Of a stretch of DNA of 64,000 bases, positions 7,762 through 15,758 are shown in pieces. The position numbers and the translations under genes are program-made. Location of the stretch: contig NZ_JAKMAJ010000007.1 of the NCBI RefSeq assembly GCF_022378355.1, forward strand, positions 1 through 64,000, given 5' to 3'. The notes under the pieces were generated by a model. That model had not been told where the DNA came from, ran no database searches, and saw only the letters and a list, made by a program, of their open reading frames with translations. The DNA is from Brenneria bubanii. Lineage in GTDB: Bacteria; Pseudomonadota; Gammaproteobacteria; Enterobacterales; Enterobacteriaceae. How positions within the stretch are numbered: position 1 is the first letter of the stretch; every line of letters begins with the position of its first letter.

Positions 7762-8041
7762 CGTCTTTTTCCCCCTTTCTCAATTTGCTCTTGATCAGCA
7801 GCTCAATGGCCTGATAGCCAGCGATCCCTAGCGCTGCGCCGATACCATTGATGGCGACGGGCGACAGGGTAGGGAACTGCACCAGCGCCACGCCCGCCAC
7901 CATCGACACAAAACCCCCTAACAGGGTGCGGCCGATAAACAGGCGAAGCGTGACAGGTTCGCCGCCTGCTAACACTTTCCCCACGACGATCAGCGCGCCG
8001 ATGAGGAATAAAGACAAAATGCTTTTATCGGGTTCGTTCAT
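7748..8041 (-). CDS. Phage holin
   Basis: From the ATG at 8041 the protein has 97 residues. It has hydrophobic stretches ILSLFLIGALIVVGKVL (about residues 8-24), a central one (about 42-57, GFVSMVAGVALVQF) and a third (INGIGAALGIAGYQAIELLI, about 63-82). The C-terminal tail (KSKLRKGEKDDADK) is charged. This fits the phage holins found at the P2 gene Y position. Holins form inner-membrane holes at the time of lysis. It is four bases after X and overlaps K. Confidence 0.85.
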   Translation of the reverse strand: MNEPDKSILSLFLIGALIVVGKVLAGGEPVTLRLFIGRTLLGGFVSMVAGVALVQFPTLSPVAINGIGAALGIAGYQAIELLIKSKLRKGEKDDADK

Positions 8042-8045
8042 TGCG

Positions 8046-8249
8046 TTAGTCCCATAACTGGACGGACTCACGCGCCGGGGCGGTATCGATATCCGGCAGC
8101 GTGACGGCGGCGCCGTGGGGCAGGATCGCCCCCAGCGCGGCCAGCCCCGGATTGGCGGTAAGCACCACCTCGACCACACCTTGCGTGCGCCCGTAATAGC
8201 GATAACAGAGGGCGTCGAGGGTGTCGCCCTGCTGCGCGATAACCTGCAT
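8046..8249 (-). CDS. X: Tail protein X (P2 gpX)
   Basis: A 67-residue gpX-family protein, MQVIAQQGDTLDALCYRYYG, which resembles a LysM-like fold. P2 gpX is an essential small tail protein thought to act near the tail tip. The start shares its first base with the last base of L, and the holin gene follows after four bases, as in the P2 order L-X-Y-K. Confidence 0.93.
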   Translation of the reverse strand: MQVIAQQGDTLDALCYRYYGRTQGVVEVVLTANPGLAALGAILPHGAAVTLPDIDTAPARESVQLWD

Positions 8250-8752
8250 CAGATATGCCCGATGATGCAGTGCGGCTTATCCTGCACGCGGCTGATTGAC
8301 CAGCGCGCATCCCGCCATAGCTCATCAATCGTGCCGTCGAGCGCGTCCGCCTTGTTGTTGCCTTTTGCACTGGCGTCATAGCCCCGGTAACGCTCGTATA
8401 GCGACGCGGTAGCGATCGTGCTAACCGCGCGCAGATAGTGGATCTGTTTTTCACTCTGGCCGTCGATCTGCTCGGCGGGTACGTCGGACAACTGCCTGAA
8501 TCCGGCGGATATCTGCGCTTCCCGGTACAGGTACAGTTCGGCGTTGACCTCGGCAATCGCCGTCAGCGCCGCATGCCTTAATCGCTCCGGCGTAACGGTG
8601 TTTTCCAGCCGCATCAGTTTGCGCAGGGTATCCGTCTCCACATCCGGCCAGAAAAAGGTGTTTTTAATCACCGCATCGTGTCCCGCGGGCACCGGAATAA
8701 CCACCGGGTCCGGGTGTGGCTCCGCCGTGGCGGGAAAAATCATTGTCGTCAT
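8249..8752 (-). CDS. L: Head completion/stabilisation protein L (P2 gpL)
   Basis: A 167-residue gpL-like protein with the conserved NTFFWPDVETDTLRKLMRLE (about residues 32-51), INGDGQ-region equivalent QIDGQSEKQIHYLRAV and CIIGHI at its end. gpL completes the filled head before tail joining. It lies between terminase subunit M and X, in P2 order. A strong inverted repeat fills the gap to M. Confidence 0.93.
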   Translation of the reverse strand: MTTMIFPATAEPHPDPVVIPVPAGHDAVIKNTFFWPDVETDTLRKLMRLENTVTPERLRHAALTAIAEVNAELYLYREAQISAGFRQLSDVPAEQIDGQSEKQIHYLRAVSTIATASLYERYRGYDASAKGNNKADALDGTIDELWRDARWSISRVQDKPHCIIGHI

Positions 8753-8770
8753 GACAACCTCGTAATAGGT

Positions 8771-8826
8771 GGGCGGTGGACACAGGTACAGAGAGACGGT
8801 AAACCGTTCCGACCTGTGTGCCGCCC
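8771..8826. repeat. Large hairpin between genes M and L
   Basis: GGGCGG...ACACAGGT (8771-8787) pairs with ACCTGTGT.CCGCCC (8812-8826) around an inner ACGGTAAACCGT stem. It sits in the only real gap of the capsid operon and lacks a T-run on either strand, so it is more likely a processing or partial termination site than a full terminator. Confidence 0.7.
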
Positions 8827-8844
8827 GGCGCGGGGCGCGTTGGG

Positions 8845-9507
8845 TTAACGGCTGGCCGCTGCTTTGCGCAGCGCAGTCTCCAGCCGTTCTATGTCTTTTT
8901 TAACGCCGCTACGGCTGTCGAGCTGAAAGGCGCGTTTCAGGTAGAACAGGGCTTGCTCCGGTTTGCCGCCGTCGCGCGATGCCAGACCGATGATTTTGTG
9001 CAGCTTGGCGCGCACCTGATCCGGCATGTCTTCCTCGGCGGTCAGAGCCAGCGTAGCGTTGAGGTGGTCGATATTGACCGTCTGCCCGGCCGCATGCGCG
9101 CGTAAAGCACTGTCGGCTACCTCTTCGGCCAGCAGGTATGGCGTCGAACGGGTATAACCTTCCGGCATGACCAACTTATGCCGGAGTGCGTAGCGGGCTA
9201 TCTCCAGCGCACCGGGGATATCCCCGGCGTCGAGCTTCCACACCATGACGGTCATTAACACTGCATCCTGTGCGCCGCGTCCGTTGGCAAGCACGCCCGC
9301 CACCCACGGCGCATAGTTTTGCAATAAGCCGCGTTTCATTTCGGCTTTACGCTCCATTGAACGCACCTGTTTTAACGTGCGTTTGTCGGCGGCCAGCCGG
9401 AACAGCATTTGCTCATACCCTGTGGCCTGCCGCAGCGGGTCATTCTCCCGCCGCGACGCCTCGGCAGCCGACACCCGCATCATGTGACACTGGGCTGGGC
9501 TTAACAT
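8845..9507 (-). CDS. M: Terminase small (endonuclease) subunit M
   Basis: This 220-residue protein has the gpM signature start MLSPAQCHMMRVSAAEAS and a conserved MVWKLDAGDIPGALEIARYA (about residues 95-114). In P2 gpM recognises and cuts cos DNA and works with the ATPase subunit P. It starts three bases after the major capsid gene N. It is somewhat shorter than P2 gpM (247), mainly at the C-terminus. Confidence 0.92.
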   Translation of the reverse strand: MLSPAQCHMMRVSAAEASRRENDPLRQATGYEQMLFRLAADKRTLKQVRSMERKAEMKRGLLQNYAPWVAGVLANGRGAQDAVLMTVMVWKLDAGDIPGALEIARYALRHKLVMPEGYTRSTPYLLAEEVADSALRAHAAGQTVNIDHLNATLALTAEEDMPDQVRAKLHKIIGLASRDGGKPEQALFYLKRAFQLDSRSGVKKDIERLETALRKAAASR

Positions 9508-9510
9508 GGT

Positions 9511-10602
9511 TTAGGCTCCCGTTTTGTCTTTTGAATCTTTGGCTTTTTCCTCTTCGGTACGGAAATCGCCCAGCTCAATGTTTTCAATCAGGCAGCCGCA
9601 GCCGTAGTCCTCAACGACGTAATCCTGTTTAATGGATTCGTAGTTTTCGATGCGATCGCGTTTGGCGTTCTCTTCAATGTGGCGACGGTGACTGTCGTCC
9701 ATGTAGTAGATAGAGAGGTTATCCAGACGGGTGACCATCAGCGCATTGGCCGGGAAGTAAGGCACGCGCACGGCGGGCAGGTTACCAATACGTTTTTGGC
9801 TGATGATCACGTCAGCGGCCAACGTCTCGCTGTTTTCCTGCGATTTGTTAACCAGCGGGAAATATTTATCAGCCAGCAACTGACGGCCGCAAATCACCAC
9901 CAGATCGGGGTCTTCCTGATGCCATTCGTCGATCATGCTATTGGTGGCATCCATCACCAGCGCATCGAGGGTGATGTAAGCCGCTGCTTGCCCCAGACCA
10001 ACGCGGATTTTGTCAGCGATAACCGTGCCATCTTTAGCGGTGATTTTATCCATCACTCGCGCGGGGGATTCGTTGCGGTATTTCTGCAACCAGCCGACGG
10101 CCACATCCTGCAACAGCGGATTTTTGGCGCGGTCGGAGGTTGGCGAACGTTTTACGCCGCGAAAACCGGCCATGATGTAGTCGAGTGACTGACGCTTGGC
10201 GATGGCATTGCGCAAACGTAACTGGAAATCCTGAAAACGCGCCCACAGGTCGAGAGTGTTGTAGCGGATATGGAAATCAAAGTTCATTTGTTCGCATTTG
10301 TACTGTTGCGCTTGCAGATTCAGCAGGTCGGCGGTTTCGCGTTCGTCGCCGTTGCTCGTATCCGTAGTGCTGGCAACCGACCCGGATACGCCGAGGCCGA
10401 TTTTCTCGCCGGTCAGTTCGGATACCGGCACGATATTGATACGGGTCAGAAAGTCGCTGGACTCCTGCACCACTTCCATCAGCGACTGCGTGACGGACGG
10501 CTCGACGCTGAATTTCTTACTTAGCGTTTCCACCTCAACGCCGTTGATTTTGGCAAGCTGTGTCAGGTAGGCGTTGAATTTAAAACGGGTTTCTTTACGC
10601 AT
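9511..10602 (-). CDS. N: Major capsid protein N (P2 family)
   Basis: A 363-residue capsid precursor of the P2 family, opening MRKETRFKFNAYLTQLAKIN. It carries SDFLTRINIVPVSELTGEKIG (about 48-68) and VAVGWLQKYRNESPARVM. gpN has the HK97 fold and is trimmed at its N-terminus by the protease-scaffold O. The C-terminus is charged (EEEKAKDSKDKTGA). O lies 52 bases upstream and M three bases downstream. Confidence 0.95.
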   Translation of the reverse strand: MRKETRFKFNAYLTQLAKINGVEVETLSKKFSVEPSVTQSLMEVVQESSDFLTRINIVPVSELTGEKIGLGVSGSVASTTDTSNGDERETADLLNLQAQQYKCEQMNFDFHIRYNTLDLWARFQDFQLRLRNAIAKRQSLDYIMAGFRGVKRSPTSDRAKNPLLQDVAVGWLQKYRNESPARVMDKITAKDGTVIADKIRVGLGQAAAYITLDALVMDATNSMIDEWHQEDPDLVVICGRQLLADKYFPLVNKSQENSETLAADVIISQKRIGNLPAVRVPYFPANALMVTRLDNLSIYYMDDSHRRHIEENAKRDRIENYESIKQDYVVEDYGCGCLIENIELGDFRTEEEKAKDSKDKTGA

Positions 10603-10654
10603 GATGTTTCCTGTTCTTTCTAAAAAGGGATCAATACAGAGGGATAGCCCTCCG

Positions 10655-11509
10655 TCAGCAGTTGGTCAGCAATGTGGCGTCGCCATCGCCGCCCGTGGCA
10701 GGTTGCCGGCGTGATTGCGTCAGACTTTCGGTGCCGTCCAGCGTGGCTTTGAGGTCGGTAATTTCCTGTTTTGCCTGTTCGGTTTGGCGGGACGCATCCT
10801 GCTTATAAACGGCGAGGTCGACTTCAATTTTTGAAACTCGCTTATAGATATCTTCAAAACCACTCTGCACATGTTCACCAACCGCAGTGACTGCTTCATG
10901 CACATCATTAAAGCGGGCATCGTCGCTAGACTGTTTACGGCCAAACAGGGTTTTCACGCGGGTTAATAACGTCGGTTCGACGTCGGGCAGGTCCTCAAAT
11001 TCCAACGTCACTTCGGTAGCAACAGAAAAGAGATTTTCCGGGGAGGATTTGCGAGCGGCCAGCGGGTTGTGTTTGGCTTTGGCGCTGAACTCCAGCATTT
11101 CCGTGCCGAGGCTTGCCGGGTCGTCGGTTACCGCCAGCCCGACCAGATAGGCTTTGCCGCTGTTGGCAAAGTTGGGCCGAATTTCCATTGAGGTATAAAT
11201 TTTTTGCCCGGCCTTGTTCATGGCGATCAGGTCGTCGGTCGGGGTAATTTTGGCGAACAGCGCCAGCTTGCCGTTGATGGACGAATCATCGTCAATGGCT
11301 TCCGCTTTCAGTTCGACCACATCGCCGTAGCGGCGGAATGCGCTATCGGGCAGGATACCTTTCAAATGCTCAAGGTTGATGCGGCAGCCGTAAACGCGCG
11401 GATCGAACGTCTCCGCCATGTGTTGAATATCGTTCGCGTCAATCACGCGCCCGTCGCAGGTGTCGCCCTCGACACCAATGCGGAACCATTTCGAAACTTT
11501 TTTAGCCAT
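10655..11509 (-). CDS. O: Capsid scaffolding protease O (P2 gpO)
   Basis: This 284-residue protein is a GPO-family serine protease and scaffold. The catalytic residues known for P2 gpO are all in place here: Asp19 (GDTCDGR), His48 (NLEHLKG) and Ser107 (KIYTSMEI). The C-terminal half is a helical scaffold domain (about 180-270) that binds the capsid protein. It is the first gene of the leftward capsid operon, divergent from P. Confidence 0.96.
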   Translation of the reverse strand: MAKKVSKWFRIGVEGDTCDGRVIDANDIQHMAETFDPRVYGCRINLEHLKGILPDSAFRRYGDVVELKAEAIDDDSSINGKLALFAKITPTDDLIAMNKAGQKIYTSMEIRPNFANSGKAYLVGLAVTDDPASLGTEMLEFSAKAKHNPLAARKSSPENLFSVATEVTLEFEDLPDVEPTLLTRVKTLFGRKQSSDDARFNDVHEAVTAVGEHVQSGFEDIYKRVSKIEVDLAVYKQDASRQTEQAKQEITDLKATLDGTESLTQSRRQPATGGDGDATLLTNC

Positions 11510-11649
11510 TGTCTCATCCGTCTGTTTTCGGGGAATCGGGGCGAGTATCCGACCTGACAGAACGGCGCGCCATCAATCGCGGTTTGCTAATCGTTGACAC
11601 AACAGGCACTTAAGGCGGCGATAGGGCGCGCTGACGTAGCCTTGCAGCC
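11510..11649. promoter_or_regulatory. Divergent late promoter region between O and P
   Basis: This 140-base gap separates the leftward O-N-M-L operon from the rightward P-Q operon, the place where P2 has its Ogr-activated promoters PO and PP. I could not fix an exact Ogr site (TGT-N12-ACA) by eye, so only the position supports the call. Confidence 0.5.
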
Positions 11650-13419
11650 ATGAACACAACCGCCGACACCACCATCATCAGCGACCCGCGACGACAGGCG
11701 GCCTTGCTCTATTGGCAGGGCTTTTCGGTACGTCAGATTGGGGAAATGCTGAACCAGAAAACGCCGACCGTGCAGAGCTGGAAGCAGCGCGACGGCTGGG
11801 ACGCTATTGCCCCGGTTTCGCGTGTTGAGGCCAGTCTGGAAGCGCGGTTGATCCAGCTCATCATGAAGACGAAAAAGGAGGGGCACGACTACAAGGAGAT
11901 AGACCTGCTAGGCCGCCAGATTGAACGGTTAGCGCGAGTAAACCGCTACAACCAGACGGGCAATGAGGCCGATCTCAACCCCAACGTGCGTAACCGTAAC
12001 AAGGGGGAACGCAAGGCGCCGGAAAAGAACCTGTTCAGTGACGCCGCGATTGAGAAGCTGAACGACATTTTCCTGAGTGAGATTTTTGAGTACCAGCGCG
12101 GCTGGCATCAGGCCGGGTTACAGCACCGCATCCGTAATATCCTGAAATCACGCCAGATTGGGGCGACGTTCTATTTTGCGCGGGAAGCGTTAATCGACGC
12201 GCTCATCACCGGGCGCAATCAAATTTTTCTTTCGGCCAGTAAGGCGCAGGCCCACGTTTTTAAAAACTACATCATCGATTTTGCCCGGCTGGTTGATGTT
12301 GACCTGAAAGGCGATCCGATGGTGTTAGCAAACGGCGCGCGCCTGTTTTTCCTCGGTACCAATATCCGCACCGCGCAGAGCTACACCGGCAACCTGTATC
12401 TGGATGAATATTTCTGGATCCCCAAATTTCAGGAGCTGCGCAAGGTCGCTAGCGGTATGTCGTTACATAAAAAATGGCGCACCACCTATTTTTCTACCCC
12501 GTCCAGTCTGGCACACAGCGCTTACCCGTTCTGGTCTGGCGAGTTGTTCAACAAAGGCCGGCGCAACAAAGCCGATCATATTCATCTTGACTTAAGTCAT
12601 GCGCATTTGTCCGCCGGGGCGTTGTGTGGTGACGGTCAGTGGCGGCAGATTGTCACCGTAGAGGATGCGCTGGCCGGCGGCTGCAACCTGTTCGATCTTG
12701 ACCAGTTGGTACTGGAATACAGCCCGGCGGAGTATCAAAACCTGCTGATGTGCGAATTTGTCGATGATAAAGCGTCGGTATTTCCGTTCGAGGAATTGCA
12801 GCGCTGTATGGTTGATGCGTTGGAGGAGTGGGAGGATTTTAACCCCTATGCGTTGCGGCCATTTGGCAATAAAACGGTCTGGATTGGTTACGACCCATCA
12901 CACACGGGCGACAGCGCGGGCTGTGTGGTACTGGCGCCTCCGCAGGCGCCGGGCGGCAAGTTCCGCATTCTTGAACGCTTCCAGTGGAAGGGCATGGACT
13001 TTGCCGCACAGTCTGATGCCATCAAGGCGCTGACGGAAAAATATATCGTTGAATATATTGGTATCGACGCGACGGGTCTCGGCCAGGGGGTTTATCAACT
13101 GGTGCGGGGATTTTTCCCGGCAGCGCGGGAAATCAAATATTCGCCCGAAATTAAAACCGCGATGGTGCTGAAAGCGAAAGACACCATTAACAGCGGGCGA
13201 TTGGAATACGACACCAGCCACACCGATATCACGCAGTCGTTTATGGCCATCCGCAAAACCATGACGGCCAGCGGCAACCGCACCACCTATGAAGCCAGCC
13301 GCAGTGAAGAAGCCAGCCATGCAGACGTCGCATGGGCAACCATGCATGCGCTGTTAAACGAACCCTTGACCGCCATTAATGGCCATGTCCCCGTCAGCAT
13401 TTTGGATTTTAACGAATGA
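11650..13419 (+). CDS. P: Terminase large (ATPase) subunit P
   Basis: A 589-residue terminase of the P2 gpP type. The N-terminal HTH-like part (AALLYWQGFSVRQIGEMLNQ, about 16-35) is followed by an ATPase with a Walker-A-like KSRQIGAT (about 170) and Walker-B LYLDEYFWIP (about 248). The C-terminal nuclease-like part has WIGYDPSHTGDSAG and EYIGIDATGLGQG. It powers DNA packaging from cos. The stop overlaps the Q start by four bases. Confidence 0.96.
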   Translation: MNTTADTTIISDPRRQAALLYWQGFSVRQIGEMLNQKTPTVQSWKQRDGWDAIAPVSRVEASLEARLIQLIMKTKKEGHDYKEIDLLGRQIERLARVNRYNQTGNEADLNPNVRNRNKGERKAPEKNLFSDAAIEKLNDIFLSEIFEYQRGWHQAGLQHRIRNILKSRQIGATFYFAREALIDALITGRNQIFLSASKAQAHVFKNYIIDFARLVDVDLKGDPMVLANGARLFFLGTNIRTAQSYTGNLYLDEYFWIPKFQELRKVASGMSLHKKWRTTYFSTPSSLAHSAYPFWSGELFNKGRRNKADHIHLDLSHAHLSAGALCGDGQWRQIVTVEDALAGGCNLFDLDQLVLEYSPAEYQNLLMCEFVDDKASVFPFEELQRCMVDALEEWEDFNPYALRPFGNKTVWIGYDPSHTGDSAGCVVLAPPQAPGGKFRILERFQWKGMDFAAQSDAIKALTEKYIVEYIGIDATGLGQGVYQLVRGFFPAAREIKYSPEIKTAMVLKAKDTINSGRLEYDTSHTDITQSFMAIRKTMTASGNRTTYEASRSEEASHADVAWATMHALLNEPLTAINGHVPVSILDFNE

Positions 13420-14435
13420 GTAAACGTAGAGGCCGTAAAGCATTACCCGCCCCAGACAGCAAACCACAGTCAATGGAGGCGTTTACTTTTGGCGAGCCGT
13501 CCGCTGTGCTGGATCGGCGCGATATTCTGGATTATGCCGAGTGTATTAATAACGGCAAATGGATAGAGCCGCCGATCAGCTTTTCTGGTCTGGCAAAAAG
13601 CTTGCGTGCAGCGGTACATCACAGCTCACCTATTTACGTGAAACGTAATATTCTGGTCAGCACCTTTATCCCGCATCCATTGCTTAGCCAGCAGGACTTT
13701 AGCCGCTTTGTGCTGGATTATCTGGTGTTTGGTAACGCCTTTCTGGAAAAGCGGCTTAACAGGTTAGGGGGGATCTTGCGGCTGGAATCCAGCCCGGCCA
13801 AATATACGCGGCGTGGCGTGGAAGAGGATGTTTGCTGGTTTGTGCATTCATTCAAAGAGCCGTATCGCTTTGCACCGGGTAGCGTTTTTCATCTGCTGGA
13901 GCCTGATATCAATCAGGAAATGTACGGCTTGCCGGAATATATCAGCTCGTTAAATTCGGCCTGGCTGAATGAATCGGCGACGCTGTTTCGGCGTAAGTAT
14001 TATCAGAACGGCGCGCATGCCGGGTATATCATGTACGTGACTGATGCGGCGCAAAACAGCACGGATATTGATGCATTGCGTAAAGCGATGAACGGCACAA
14101 AAGGGATGGGGAATTTTAAAAATCTCTTTTTCTACGCGCCTAATGGCAAGCCGGACGGCATCAAGATCGTACCGCTCAGCGAAGTGGCGACAAAGGATGA
14201 TTTTTTTAATATTAAGAATGCCAGCCGCGACGACCTACTCAGTGCGCACCGGGTTCCGCCGCAGCTTATGGGTATTATCCCGAATAATTCGGGCGGTTTC
14301 GGGGACGTTGAAAAGGCCAGCCAGGTGTTTGTCAGAAACGAACTCACCCCGTTACAGGAGCGAATGAAAGAGGTTAACGACTGGTTGGGGATGGAGGTAG
14401 TAAAGTTTCAACCCTATAAGCTGGAACAAAAATAA
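13416..14435 (+). CDS. Q: Portal protein Q (PBSX/P2 family)
   Basis: A 339-residue portal protein with the family segments SFSGLAKSLRAAVHHSSPIY (about residues 54-73), EPDINQEMYGLPEYI and HRVPPQLMGIIPNNSGGFGDVEKA (about 277-300). It forms the head vertex through which DNA is packaged. It is translationally coupled to P and is followed by a bidirectional terminator that it shares with hicB. Confidence 0.96.
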   Translation: MSKRRGRKALPAPDSKPQSMEAFTFGEPSAVLDRRDILDYAECINNGKWIEPPISFSGLAKSLRAAVHHSSPIYVKRNILVSTFIPHPLLSQQDFSRFVLDYLVFGNAFLEKRLNRLGGILRLESSPAKYTRRGVEEDVCWFVHSFKEPYRFAPGSVFHLLEPDINQEMYGLPEYISSLNSAWLNESATLFRRKYYQNGAHAGYIMYVTDAAQNSTDIDALRKAMNGTKGMGNFKNLFFYAPNGKPDGIKIVPLSEVATKDDFFNIKNASRDDLLSAHRVPPQLMGIIPNNSGGFGDVEKASQVFVRNELTPLQERMKEVNDWLGMEVVKFQPYKLEQK

Positions 14436-14443
14436 TCTTACTT

Positions 14444-14470
14444 AAGGCCACCGATACGGTGGCCTTTTGG
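14444..14470. terminator. Bidirectional terminator between Q and hicB
   Basis: AAGGCCACC (14444-14452) and GGTGGCCTT (14458-14466) form a strong stem with a five-base loop. TTTT follows on the plus strand and AAGTAAGATT lies on the other side. It serves two convergent operons. Confidence 0.85.
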
Positions 14471-14472
14471 TA

Positions 14473-14814
14473 TTACGAACGCCGTTCAATCACGAGGTCG
14501 ACGCCCTCGTTTAGCAGTTCGTTAATTGAAACGCCGTTCGCCTGTGCTATTACCGCTAATGCAGCGTGCCGTTCCGGCGTCAATCGTGTCGTCACTTTTC
14601 CGCTGTAAGATTTATACGGCGTAATGCCATCCCGGCGGCATTCATCCAAAAAAACGGCGAGAGAGGTTGCACCCTCTTTTTTCAGTTCTTCAACGCTATA
14701 AGCGTAAAAGTCAGCGCCGCCATTTAATCCGACGAACTCACCCCGGAACATTTCTATTTCCGGGTCAAAAGCGATGACGGCCGTGTGGCCGTCGATTTGA
14801 AGCGTGTTAATCAT
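14473..14814 (-). CDS. hicB: HicB antitoxin
   Basis: A 113-residue HicB: the N-terminal partial RNase-H-like domain (INTLQIDGHTAVIAFDPEIEMFRGEFVGLNG region, about 2-60) is followed by a C-terminal ribbon-helix-helix (VTTRLTPERHAALAVIAQ, about 77-94). It should bind and inhibit HicA and repress the pair. The start overlaps the HicA stop by four bases. The pair sits between the portal gene and the probable cos site, so it is phage cargo rather than host chromosome. Confidence 0.92.
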   Translation of the reverse strand: MINTLQIDGHTAVIAFDPEIEMFRGEFVGLNGGADFYAYSVEELKKEGATSLAVFLDECRRDGITPYKSYSGKVTTRLTPERHAALAVIAQANGVSINELLNEGVDLVIERRS

Positions 14815-15065
14815 GGTCTTACCCCTAAACTATCTAGCCATATTCGAATGGAGTTAACCGCCCCCTTGTCAGTGGTTGGTCTGGGGTGTGGGCGATGAAA
14901 GATTTTTTTCTCTCCTTTCAACAGCACCGCAATCCTTGAACCTTCCCTTTCATGAACTTCTGCCCCGAGAGCAACAAAGAGAGCTTCAATATCACTCCAC
15001 TTAATCGAACCGCTTACCGGGCGAGAAAACAAATCTGACAGCGTTTTCTGGTGTCGTTTATTCAT
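14811..15065 (-). CDS. hicA: HicA toxin
   Basis: An 84-residue HicA-type mRNA interferase with a double-stranded-RNA-binding-like fold: IKWSDIEALFVALGAEVHER (about 21-40) and the histidine-bearing KKIFHRPHP (about 53-61). HicA cleaves mRNA independently of the ribosome. The toxin-first order and overlap with hicB are normal for hicAB. Confidence 0.9.
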   Translation of the reverse strand: MNKRHQKTLSDLFSRPVSGSIKWSDIEALFVALGAEVHEREGSRIAVLLKGEKKIFHRPHPRPTTDKGAVNSIRIWLDSLGVRP

Positions 15066-15127
15066 AAGATGATAGTATCACTTTATGACACTATTTCAAG
15101 TTATTTGGTGTCATTTTTTAGTGTCAA
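15066..15127 (-). promoter_or_regulatory. hicAB promoter and operator region
   Basis: On the minus strand TTGAAA (15094-15099) and TACTAT (15072-15077) are 16 bases apart, and a further TTGACA lies at 15122-15127. The hexamer GTGTCA or its complement occurs at least three times (about 15086, 15109 and 15121), a plausible HicB operator set. Because the proximal start would lie almost on the hicA ATG, the distal promoter may be the one that makes translatable mRNA. Confidence 0.5.
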
Positions 15128-15257
15128 TTCGACCTGGTGCCATAAACACTATCATAAGCGATCAACTCGCATCCATTCGAAAAGTGACGTGCACCCCGGA
15201 ATGGGTCAACCTTTGCGGTGATGCTGCCGGTGATATCGATATTACGCCCTCGCGCGC

Positions 15258-15277
15258 AATGCTATCCCCGCCACGCC
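15258..15277 (-). other. Probable cos (cohesive end) site
   Basis: AATGCTATCCCCGCCACGCC here differs at only about two positions from the complement of the P2 cohesive end (GGCGAGGCGGGGAAAGCA), as I remember it. It lies between Q and A, where P2-type genomes have cos. The flanking 15280-15420 contains GC-rich dyads (for example GGCGCGATCCGCGCC) and no convincing gene. Confidence 0.65.
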
Positions 15278-15420
15278 TGCCCGCTTTATGTATCGCTTTT
15301 CATGCACTCGCATGATCCGGCGCGATCCGCGCCGGGCTTGGCGGCGCGGTATATCTGAATATTGAGATCTCGCATGCAGATTTATGCGCAATCATGCATT
15401 GAGTATAGGTTACGGCAGGG

Positions 15421-15609
15421 CTAATTTTTTCTGCCATGAATAGTTGTAAGGTTTACCAGGCTATGTGCTTTCAGTTCAGCTTCAATCAGATGAGATATGG
15501 TCGCTAGTGCTGTCTGTAAATCTTTTTTGTCGCAATCAGCCACTAACGCTATCTCAGCGATAAATTGCACGCGTGTAAGTGCAAGCTGCGCGTTTTCTAA
15601 GGTTTCCAT
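15421..15609 (-). CDS. Small LexA-controlled phage protein, unknown (tum position)
   Basis: This 62-residue acidic, helical protein (METLENAQLALTRVQFIAEI...) belongs to no family I recognise. A ribosome site (AGGGAA) precedes the ATG at 15609. An SOS box lies 13 bases upstream of the start and a sigma-70 promoter overlaps it. In phage 186 the LexA-controlled antirepressor gene tum occupies the same place between A and cos, but Tum is larger. A role in prophage induction is inferred from position and regulation only. Confidence 0.65.
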   Translation of the reverse strand: METLENAQLALTRVQFIAEIALVADCDKKDLQTALATISHLIEAELKAHSLVNLTTIHGRKN

Positions 15610-15621
15610 ACAATTCCCTTT

Positions 15622-15666
15622 TACTGTTTATATGTACAGTATTTTTCAGAATGTAACTGTAGTCAA
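15622..15666 (-). promoter_or_regulatory. SOS box and promoter of the 62-residue gene
   Basis: TACTGTTTATATGTACAGTA (15622-15641) is a nearly symmetric CTGT-N8-ACAG LexA box that matches the enterobacterial consensus very well. On the minus strand TTGACT (15661-15666) and AATACT (15638-15643) are 17 bases apart and form the promoter, with the -10 inside the box, so LexA would block it directly. Confidence 0.85.
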
Positions 15667-15758
15667 TAGATTGTGTAAAAGCCTGAGCACTGAATGCTCG
15701 CGCTTTATTCAATTACCTAGATTCGGAGCAATTCATGACCATTAGCTTCATGCGCTTG

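Noticed and set aside
7261..8249. A lysA antiholin gene as in P2
   Set aside because: No gene lies between the endolysin and the Rz-like gene; they overlap directly.
11510..11649. Exact Ogr activator sites for the O and P promoters
   Set aside because: No convincing TGT-N12-ACA pair was found by eye, so only the region is reported.
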